Assembly: GCF_052180245.1 (NCBI RefSeq)
Contig: NZ_CP197474.1
Coordinates: 4,340,001 to 4,404,000 of the forward strand
Direction: 5' to 3'
DNA length: 64,000 nt
DNA from: Parapusillimonas sp013416435
Lineage (GTDB): Bacteria; Pseudomonadota; Gammaproteobacteria; Burkholderiales; Burkholderiaceae_B
Part shown: positions 43,138-49,555 of the stretch, piece by piece
How positions within the stretch are numbered: the stretch's first letter is position 1
Layout: every line of letters starts with the position of its first letter
Translations under genes and position numbers: made by a program
The notes under the pieces: generated by a model
Databases searched by the model: none
The model's input: only the letters and a program-made list of their open reading frames with translations
Told to the model about the DNA's origin: nothing

Positions 43138-44052
43138 CTAGGCCCTGGGGCCTGTCGATGCCGAAGGCGGGGTCAGACCCCGTACGGGGTCTGACCCCTG
43201 GCTCGAAGCCGGAGTTGGGGTCGGACCCCGTACCGGGTCTGACCCCTGGCTTGCCGTTTCACCCGCCCCGAGATAAGCCTGGATCACCTCGGGACTTTGG
43301 CGGACGTCGTCCGGCGTTCCGTCGCCGATTTTCCGCCCATAGTCGAGGACCACCACGCGATCGGAGATATCCATGACCACGCCCATGTCGTGCTCGATCA
43401 GGACGATGGTGGTTCCGTATTCGTCGTTCACATCGAGGATGAAGCGGCTCATGTCCTGTTTTTCTTCGATGTTCATGCCCGCCATGGGTTCATCGAGCAG
43501 CAGGATGCGTGGTTCCATGGCCAGGGCGCGGCCCAGGTCCACCCGCTTCTGCAACCCATAAGGCAGCCGGCCGACCGGCGTTTTCCTGTGCGCCTGGATT
43601 TCGAGGAAATCGATGATGTTCTCGACGAACTCCCGATGCTCGATTTCTTCGCGCTCCGCCGACCCCAGACGCAGGGCCTGGGCAAGGATGCCGCTTTTCA
43701 TGCGCAGGTTGCGGCCCGTCATGATATTGTCCAGCACGCTCATGCCCTTGAACAGCGCCAGGTTCTGGAAGGTGCGTGCAATGCCCATTTCCGCCGCGCG
43801 GCGCGAGTTCATCCTGGAAAACCGGGTGCCGTCGAGCAGGATCTCGCCCTTCTGCGGGGTATAGACGCCATTGATGACGTTCAGCATGGAGCTCTTGCCC
43901 GCGCCGTTGGGCCCGATGATGGCGCGGATCTCGTGTTCGCGGATATCGAAGGAAATATCGGTCAGTGCCTTGACGCCTCCGAAGGACAGGGAAATGTTCC
44001 TGAGGTCGAGGACGACTTCGCCTATCTGACGGTTCTGCATGCCCTGGGTCAT
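43138..44052 (-). CDS. livG: Branched-chain-type ABC importer ATP-binding protein LivG with a repeat-encoded tail
   Basis: The 304-residue protein has Walker A GPNGAGKSS (47-55), the LivG-type signature LPYGLQKRVDLGRAL, Walker B RILLLDEPMAGMN and H-loop IEHDMGVVMDISDR. The core ends near residue 267 at AYLGAGETA. The last 37 residues hold two translated copies of the palindrome, GSDPVRGPTP and GSDPVRGLTP, before ending PPSASTGPRA. LivG proteins are normally about 255-265 residues, so the tail is added. Its ATG follows the acyl-CoA ligase stop with no gap (TAGATG). Confidence 0.93.
   Translation of the reverse strand: MTQGMQNRQIGEVVLDLRNISLSFGGVKALTDISFDIREHEIRAIIGPNGAGKSSMLNVINGVYTPQKGEILLDGTRFSRMNSRRAAEMGIARTFQNLALFKGMSVLDNIMTGRNLRMKSGILAQALRLGSAEREEIEHREFVENIIDFLEIQAHRKTPVGRLPYGLQKRVDLGRALAMEPRILLLDEPMAGMNIEEKQDMSRFILDVNDEYGTTIVLIEHDMGVVMDISDRVVVLDYGRKIGDGTPDDVRQSPEVIQAYLGAGETASQGSDPVRGPTPTPASSQGSDPVRGLTPPSASTGPRA
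43169..43246. repeat. Palindromic repeat cluster 9, inside the 3' end of livG
   Basis: Copies are at 43169-43198 (perfect, spacer GTAC) and 43217-43246 (G left, T right mismatch). Both lie within the livG reading frame and are read in the phase that encodes GSDPVRG. This is the only cluster between two genes of one apparent operon; it is at the end of livG, not in the livG-livH gap, which has only 15 bases. Confidence 0.93.
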
Positions 44053-46026
44053 CTATGCGGCCTTCCTGGAATTGACGGGGTAGGTCTTTGCCGGAATGAT
44101 TTGCAGGTCGGCTGAAATCCTGCCGCTGCGGCCGTCCTCGAATTTGACTTCGGTCTCGATGAACTGGCTGGCCTTGCCGTCGAACATCGCGTCGACCAGT
44201 ATCCGGTATTTCTCGGCGATGAACGCCCGCCTGACTTTGCGCGTACGGGTGAGCTCGTCGTCGTCGGGATCGAGCTCTTTATGCAGGATCAGGAAACGCG
44301 CGACCTGCGATCCGGCAAGCTGAGGGTCGGTGGCCAGGTCCGCGTTGACCTGGTCCACGCATTCGCGGATCAGTTCCGCGACCTGAGGCTTGCCGGCCAG
44401 GTCTGTGTAGCCCGCATAAGGAAGACCGCGGCGCTCGGCCCAGTTGCCCACCGCTTCCAGATCGATATTGACGAAGGCGCAGACTTCGGAGCGCCCCGCG
44501 CCGAACGCCACTGCTTCTTTGATGTACTGAAAGAACTTGAGCTTGTTCTCGATATATTTCGGAGCGAACAAGCTGCCGTCCGCCAGCTTGCCGACATCTT
44601 TGGCGCGGTCGATGATCTTGAGCTGCCCATCGGTGTCCAGATAGCCCGCGTCGCCCGTGTGATACCAGCCGTCTTCTGTATAGGACTCGGCCGTGGCGGC
44701 CGGATTCCGGTAGTAGCCCTTGAACAGGCCGGGGCTCTTGACCTGGATCTCGCCGCTGTCGGCCACCCGGATTTCCACGCCCTTTACCGGCGGCCCGACG
44801 GTATCGGAACGCACTTGCCCGTTTGCCTGCACGCATACGAACACCGAAGTTTCGGTGGAGCCGTACAGCTGCTTGAGATTGATACCGATGGAGCGATAGA
44901 AGATGAACAGGTCGGGCCCGATGGCTTCGCCCGCCGTATATGCGACACGCACGCGGCTCATGCCCAGGGCGTTGCGCAAGGGTCCGTAAACCAGCAGGTT
45001 TCCCAGGGCATATTTGAAGCGGTCCCAATTGCCCACTGTGGTGTCCCGGTCCAGGATGCGGACTCCGACGCGGCGCGCAAGCTTCATGCATGCGTGAAAC
45101 AGCTTGCGCTTGATGGCGCTGGCGTCTTCCATGCGGATCATGACGTGCGTCAGCAAGCCTTCGAGGACGCGCGGCGGGGCGAAATAATAGGTGGGACCGA
45201 CGTCGCGCATATCGATCGCCACGGTGTCAGGGGATTCGGGATGATTGACGGTGAAGCCCGTGACCAGGAACTGCGTGTACGAGAACATGTTCTGGCCTAT
45301 CCATGCGGGCGGCAGGTAGGCCAGCACGTCTTCGCGATCGGTCAGTTGCTCGAATTCCTGTATGGCCAGCGCCCGGTCGATCAGGGCGTGATGGCTCAGC
45401 ATGACCCCTTTGGGCTTGCCGGTGGTGCCCGAGGTATAGAACATGGCGGCCGCATCGTGAGGATCGATGGCGGCGATGGCGTGGTCGACATAGTCGGGAT
45501 GCGCGGCGGCGTGCTCGCGCCCAAGCTCGAGAACGCGGCCGAACTCCATCAGCCTGTCGTCTTTATAGTTGCGCAGGCCGCGCGGGTCGTCGTACACGAT
45601 GCGCGTAAGCCCGGGATACTGGTCGCTGGCTTCCAGCAGCTTGTCGACCTGCTCCTGGTCTTCGACGACGGCCACGCTGATTTCCGCATCCTGCAGCACG
45701 TACAGCATTTCCTGCGCCACCGCATCCTGGTACAAGGGAACCGGGATAGCGCCTACGCACTGCGCAGCCATCATCGCCAGATATAGGCGGGGACGGTTCT
45801 CGCCTACAATGGCCACGTGCTGCCCGGCGCGCAGTCCCAGCGCGGCCAGCCCATGGGCAAGCTCACGCGCCTGTTGCGCAACTTCGGCCCAGGTAATGGT
45901 TTGCCAGATGCCAAGGTCCTTCTCGCGCATGGCGGGGCGCGCGCCACGCACTCTGGCATGGTGCGACACCAGCGCAGGGAATGTCATCCCTGCTTCGGCG
46001 TTCGGCGAAGCGAGATTTTTCGCCAC
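44053..46026 (-). CDS. Long-chain-type acyl-CoA ligase (FadD/ACSL-like)
   Basis: The 657-residue AMP-forming ligase has the P-loop MFYTSGTTGKPKGVMLSHH, the YGSTETSVF adenine motif, GWYHTGDAGYLDTDGQLKIIDRAKD and a C-terminal domain with LTRTRKVRRAFIAEKY. Size and the long C-terminal insertion resemble the long-chain (ACSL/FAA) branch. Substrate unknown. As first gene of a cluster with a liv-type importer and a PaaK-like ligase, it probably activates the imported carboxylate. The Crp/Fnr gene diverges from it across 142 bases. Confidence 0.9.
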   Translation of the reverse strand: MAKNLASPNAEAGMTFPALVSHHARVRGARPAMREKDLGIWQTITWAEVAQQARELAHGLAALGLRAGQHVAIVGENRPRLYLAMMAAQCVGAIPVPLYQDAVAQEMLYVLQDAEISVAVVEDQEQVDKLLEASDQYPGLTRIVYDDPRGLRNYKDDRLMEFGRVLELGREHAAAHPDYVDHAIAAIDPHDAAAMFYTSGTTGKPKGVMLSHHALIDRALAIQEFEQLTDREDVLAYLPPAWIGQNMFSYTQFLVTGFTVNHPESPDTVAIDMRDVGPTYYFAPPRVLEGLLTHVMIRMEDASAIKRKLFHACMKLARRVGVRILDRDTTVGNWDRFKYALGNLLVYGPLRNALGMSRVRVAYTAGEAIGPDLFIFYRSIGINLKQLYGSTETSVFVCVQANGQVRSDTVGPPVKGVEIRVADSGEIQVKSPGLFKGYYRNPAATAESYTEDGWYHTGDAGYLDTDGQLKIIDRAKDVGKLADGSLFAPKYIENKLKFFQYIKEAVAFGAGRSEVCAFVNIDLEAVGNWAERRGLPYAGYTDLAGKPQVAELIRECVDQVNADLATDPQLAGSQVARFLILHKELDPDDDELTRTRKVRRAFIAEKYRILVDAMFDGKASQFIETEVKFEDGRSGRISADLQIIPAKTYPVNSRKAA

Positions 46027-46093
46027 GTTGTCTCCTCCGGTCGGTAGATTTCCTAGTGCTTGCGCACCTTCCGAACGTTTTATTATTGAGCTG

Positions 46094-46124
46094 TGTATAA
46101 GTTATAGGCTCGTCATCGCGTCAA
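46094..46124 (-). promoter_or_regulatory. Putative promoter for the acyl-CoA ligase-liv operon
   Basis: On the minus strand TTGACG (46124-46119) is followed after 18 bases by TTATAC (46100-46095), or after 19 by TATACA. The perfect palindrome at 46126-46141 sits directly upstream of the -35 element, centred roughly 45 bases before the expected start, close to a class II activator position. This is pattern-based only. Confidence 0.4.
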
Positions 46125-46125
46125 C

Positions 46126-46141
46126 TGTCACGAACGTGACA
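46126..46141. promoter_or_regulatory. Perfect 16-bp palindrome, candidate Crp/Fnr-family operator
   Basis: TGTCACGAACGTGACA is an exact inverted repeat (seven-base arms, AA centre) in the gap between the acyl-CoA ligase and Crp/Fnr genes. It resembles the symmetric sites bound by Crp/Fnr proteins but is not a standard Crp or Fnr consensus. The regulator encoded next door is the obvious candidate to bind it, controlling both itself and the acs-liv operon. Confidence 0.55.
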
Positions 46142-46168
46142 TTCCTGCTTATTCTAGGGTTAATCCTC

Positions 46169-46843
46169 ATGCTCATGAAAGACTCCCTGCAAGACGCAGC
46201 CGCCTGGTTCAAGCTGCTGGACGGCGAACAACAGGAGCGCGTACAGCGAGACGTTTCCATCACGCACTATCCGGCCGGCGCCATGATAGAACGCAAGGGC
46301 GAGCATGCCCATGCGTGGCTGGGCGTCGTAAGCGGCCTGATCAAGGTCTCGGTGGGAAACTCCGACGGCAAGGTTGCGTCTTTGATGGGCGTGCCCGCGG
46401 GCGGCTGGCTGGGCGAAGGCTCGCTTCTGAAAAATGAAGCGCGCAAGTACGACGTCGTCGCCTTGCGCAACACCAGCATCGCCCGGCTCCCGGACCAGAC
46501 ATTCAACTGGCTGCTCGATCGCAGCATTCCGTTCAATCGCTATCTGCTGCATCAACTGAACGAGCGCGTGGGGCAGTTCGTGGGCAAGGCGGAATCCGAC
46601 CGTCTGCTGGCACCCGACGCGCGGGTCGCCCGGTGCCTGGCGGAGCTTTTCAATCCCCTGCTGTACCCCAGTCGCAACATGCGCCTGGACATCACGCAGG
46701 AAGAAGTCGGATACTTGGCGCGCATATCGCGCCAGCGTGCCAACCAGGCCTTGAGCAAACTGGAATCCGCCCAGTTATTGAAGGTCGAGTACGGCGCTTT
46801 GCAGGTCCTGGACCTGGAAGGCCTGAAGCGCTACGGCCAGTGA
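46169..46843 (+). CDS. Crp/Fnr family transcriptional regulator
   Basis: The 224-residue product (MLMKDS start; a second ATG at 46175 is two codons in) has an N-terminal cyclic-nucleotide-binding-type beta roll (ITHYPAGAMIERKGEHAHAWLGVVSG) and a C-terminal Crp-type helix-turn-helix (DITQEEVGYLARISRQRANQALSKLE). It has one cysteine only (ARCLAEL), so an Fnr-type N-terminal iron-sulfur cluster is unlikely, and the recognition helix differs from Crp and Fnr. It is divergent from the acyl-CoA ligase-liv operon, which it probably regulates. Confidence 0.9.
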   Translation: MLMKDSLQDAAAWFKLLDGEQQERVQRDVSITHYPAGAMIERKGEHAHAWLGVVSGLIKVSVGNSDGKVASLMGVPAGGWLGEGSLLKNEARKYDVVALRNTSIARLPDQTFNWLLDRSIPFNRYLLHQLNERVGQFVGKAESDRLLAPDARVARCLAELFNPLLYPSRNMRLDITQEEVGYLARISRQRANQALSKLESAQLLKVEYGALQVLDLEGLKRYGQ

Positions 46844-46865
46844 TGAACGCGCCATGGCTTTGTGA

Positions 46866-46895
46866 GTGGTCGGACCCCGTACGGGGTCCGACCCC
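46866..46895. repeat. Palindromic repeat 10, between the Crp/Fnr gene and the second Bug receptor
   Basis: One G/C-type 30-bp copy with spacer GTAC and a single mismatch (GTGG at the start). It lies between converging stop codons: 22 bases after the regulator and 11 before the receptor. Confidence 0.9.
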
Positions 46896-46906
46896 TCCCC
46901 TACCTA

Positions 46907-47872
46907 CTAATCCAGCTTGATGCCGGCGTTCTTGATGACCTCGGCCCATTCAGCCCGCTGCGCATCCGAATAGCTCTTGAACTCGGCGGCCGGCATGGGC
47001 AGGGGTTCGACGCCCATGCTCCGGATCTTGGAATCGACCTCTTCGGACTTCAACGATGCCTGGAGCTCGGTGCTGAGCTTGTCCACGACTTCGCCGGGGA
47101 GGTCGGCGGGGCCGACAAGCCCTTGCCATGCATACGCGGTGAAGTTCTGGACACCCGCCTCCGCCATGGTGGGCACCTGCGGCAGCAAGGCGATGCGCTC
47201 GGGCGTGGCGACGGCCAGCACCCGCAGCTTGCCCGCCTTGATATTGGCCAGCGCAGATGCGGAATCGACAAATCCCAGGCTCACCTGGCCGCCCAGAATA
47301 TCCTGCAAGGCGGGAGCTGCGCCCTTATAGGGCACGTGCTGGATCTGCACCTTGGCGCGCTGCTTGAACATCTCCAGGGCCATGTGGTGGGGCGAGCCCG
47401 CCCCGGCCGACGCGGAAGTAAGCTGCCCGGGTTCCTTGCGCGCCGCTTCCAGAACATCGCCAACCGACTTGAACGGGGAGTCTTCCTTGACCGCCAGCAT
47501 CAGCGGAAAACGCGCCAGGCCGCCGATATAGGTGAACTTGGCCGGATCGTACTGCAAAGAGGAATACAAGGAAGGGTTGAAGGCCAGCGTTCCGGAATCG
47601 GCCGTGCCCACCACGTAGCCGTCGGCTTTGGCGCCCTGTATGTATGTGGCGCCCACGATCGTGGCCGCACCGGGCTTGTTTTCCACCACGATGGTCTGCC
47701 CCAGCCTTTTTTCAAGGCTGGACGCCACCACACGTCCGATGACGTCGGAACCGCCGCCTGCGGGATAAGGAATGACCCACTGCACGGCCCGCTCGGGCCA
47801 CGCGGCGGCTTGACTAAGGCCCGCAACACCCAGGAGCGACGCAGCCACTATGGATTTCAAAAGTTTAGACAT
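46907..47872 (-). CDS. Bug-family (TctC-like) periplasmic solute-binding protein
   Basis: The 321-residue precursor has a signal peptide ending near QAA-AWPERAV, then VQWVIPYPAGGGSDVIGRVVA and NKPGAATIVGATYIQGAKADGY, the Bug family pattern. ATG at 47872 with a GAGG site; an earlier ATG at 47887 would add five residues. It is not closely similar by eye to the first Bug receptor at 20.8 kb beyond family motifs. No TctAB genes are near. It is divergent from glutamate dehydrogenase. Confidence 0.93.
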   Translation of the reverse strand: MSKLLKSIVAASLLGVAGLSQAAAWPERAVQWVIPYPAGGGSDVIGRVVASSLEKRLGQTIVVENKPGAATIVGATYIQGAKADGYVVGTADSGTLAFNPSLYSSLQYDPAKFTYIGGLARFPLMLAVKEDSPFKSVGDVLEAARKEPGQLTSASAGAGSPHHMALEMFKQRAKVQIQHVPYKGAAPALQDILGGQVSLGFVDSASALANIKAGKLRVLAVATPERIALLPQVPTMAEAGVQNFTAYAWQGLVGPADLPGEVVDKLSTELQASLKSEEVDSKIRSMGVEPLPMPAAEFKSYSDAQRAEWAEVIKNAGIKLD

Positions 47873-48166
47873 GGAACTTTGCCTCATTGAATTTATAAAT
47901 TTGAATATTTCCCGCGCTTGATTATGCATCCAAATATCCGATAATGAAATCCGGGCCGGCCCTCGTCGTCAGGGCATGCGCAGCCCCGGTCGGGCGAGGC
48001 CGCATCCGCCCTGTTGCCCCGGCATGCCCTCGCGTTCCGTCCCCTTTTTAGTATCCGCCGACGAAAAAAAGGGACGCTACCCTGGCAAGGCACTAAAATA
48101 TCCGCATTCCCAATACACCGCCCGCGCCGGCGGGCGCTACACCCTCACGTTTAAGGCCTCTTTCAC
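47873..48166. other. Divergent intergenic region between the second Bug receptor and glutamate dehydrogenase
   Basis: These 294 bases hold the promoters of two divergent genes. A TAAAAT at 48094-48099 could be a gdh -10 element, without a convincing -35. I see no palindromic repeat, riboswitch or small gene. Confidence 0.4.
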
Positions 48167-49456
48167 ATGTCAGAAAATCCGACGCACCCGCTCCCTTCGT
48201 ACCTGCACGCAGACGACCTTGGCCCCTGGGGCATATACCTTGAGCAGGTAGAGCGCGTTACGCCATACTTGGGCAAGCTGTCCAAATGGGTAGAAACCTT
48301 GAAGCGTCCCAAGCGCACCCTGATCGTGGACATCCCCGTCGAGCTCGACAACGGCACCATTGCCCACTTCGAAGGGTATCGCGTGCAGCACAACACCAGC
48401 CGCGGCCCGGGCAAAGGCGGCGTGCGCTTCCACCAAGACGTCACGCTGTCGGAAGTCATGGCGCTGGCGGCCTGGATGTCGGTCAAATCGGCGGCCGTCA
48501 ATCTGCCGTTCGGCGGCGCCAAAGGCGGTGTGCGCATCGATCCGCGCAATTATTCCCGCGCCGAACTCGAACGCATCACCCGGCGCTATACCAGTGAAAT
48601 CGGCTCCATCATCGGGCCCAACAAAGACATCCCCGCGCCCGACGTCAACACCAACGCCCAGACCATGGCCTGGATGATGGACACCTATTCCATGAATGAA
48701 GGCGCCACCACCACCGGCGTGGTCACCGGCAAGCCGGTCGCCCTGGGGGGCAGCCTGGGCCGAGTCGAAGCCACCGGCCGAGGCGTCTTCGTGGTGGGCA
48801 CCGAGGCCGCCCACGATGCCGGCATTCCCATCGAAGGCGCGCGCGTCGTCATACAAGGCTTCGGCAACGTGGGCGGCACGGCCGCCCGCCTCTTCTACGA
48901 GGCAGGCGCGAAGGTCATTGCCGTCCAGGACCATACCGGCTGTGTGCACCATGCCGGCGGACTCGATGTGCTCGGCCTGACCAAGCACGCCGAAGAGCAC
49001 GGCGGCATCGCGGGCTGCCCGGGCACCGAGCCGCTTTCCCCCGCCGAATTCTGGTCGCTTGAAACCGAACTCCTGATTCCCGCGGCCCTGGAAGGCCAGA
49101 TCAACGAGAAAAACGCGGACAGCATCCGCGCGAAAATCGTGATCGAAGGCGCCAACGGCCCCACCACGCCCGAGGCGGACGACATCCTCACTTCCAAGGG
49201 TACCTTGATCGTTCCCGACGTGCTGGCCAATGCGGGCGGCGTAACGGTCAGCTATTTCGAGTGGGTCCAGGACTTCTCCAGCTTCTACTGGACCGAACCC
49301 GAAATCAACCATCGCCTCGAAGCCATGATGCGCAGCGCCTACAGCTCCGTATCCGCCGTGGCCAAAGAGCACCGGGTCAGCCAGCGTACCGCGGCCTTCA
49401 TCACCGCGTGCACGCGCATTCTGGAAGCACGCGAACTGCGCGGCCTTTATCCCTGA
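48167..49456 (+). CDS. Glutamate dehydrogenase (Glu/Leu/Phe/Val dehydrogenase family)
   Basis: This enzyme interconverts glutamate and 2-oxoglutarate plus ammonia. The 429-residue product has the ELFV N-terminal domain with NTSRGPGKGGVRFH and the catalytic Lys119 in LPFGGAKGGVRIDP, then PDVNTNAQTMAWMMDTYS and a Rossmann domain with VVIQGFGNVGGTAARLFYEAGAKV. Size and motifs fit the hexameric class related to NAD-linked GdhA/RocG; the cofactor preference cannot be fixed by eye. Convergent with treY across repeat cluster 11. Confidence 0.93.
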   Translation: MSENPTHPLPSYLHADDLGPWGIYLEQVERVTPYLGKLSKWVETLKRPKRTLIVDIPVELDNGTIAHFEGYRVQHNTSRGPGKGGVRFHQDVTLSEVMALAAWMSVKSAAVNLPFGGAKGGVRIDPRNYSRAELERITRRYTSEIGSIIGPNKDIPAPDVNTNAQTMAWMMDTYSMNEGATTTGVVTGKPVALGGSLGRVEATGRGVFVVGTEAAHDAGIPIEGARVVIQGFGNVGGTAARLFYEAGAKVIAVQDHTGCVHHAGGLDVLGLTKHAEEHGGIAGCPGTEPLSPAEFWSLETELLIPAALEGQINEKNADSIRAKIVIEGANGPTTPEADDILTSKGTLIVPDVLANAGGVTVSYFEWVQDFSSFYWTEPEINHRLEAMMRSAYSSVSAVAKEHRVSQRTAAFITACTRILEARELRGLYP

Positions 49457-49466
49457 CCGGGGTCGT

Positions 49467-49550
49467 GGGGTCAGACCCCGTACGGAGTCTGACCCCCAAC
49501 AGACCAGAGGGGTCAGACCCATGGGTCTGACCCCGCCCGGGTCTGACCCC
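49467..49550. repeat. Palindromic repeat cluster 11, between glutamate dehydrogenase and treY
   Basis: A 30-bp copy with one mismatch (49467-49496, spacer GTAC), the 26-bp CCCATGGG form (49509-49534), and a right half-site (49538-49550) fill the space between two converging stop codons. A partial GGGGTCG precedes at 49459. The 26-bp copy is identical to the one at 24297-24322. Confidence 0.92.
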
Positions 49551-49555
49551 GGCCC

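Noticed and set aside
44281..45786. Open frame of about 500 codons on the plus strand opposite the acyl-CoA ligase
   Set aside because: Antisense shadow with a His/Val/Gly/Asp-rich product; no ribosome site or family motif.
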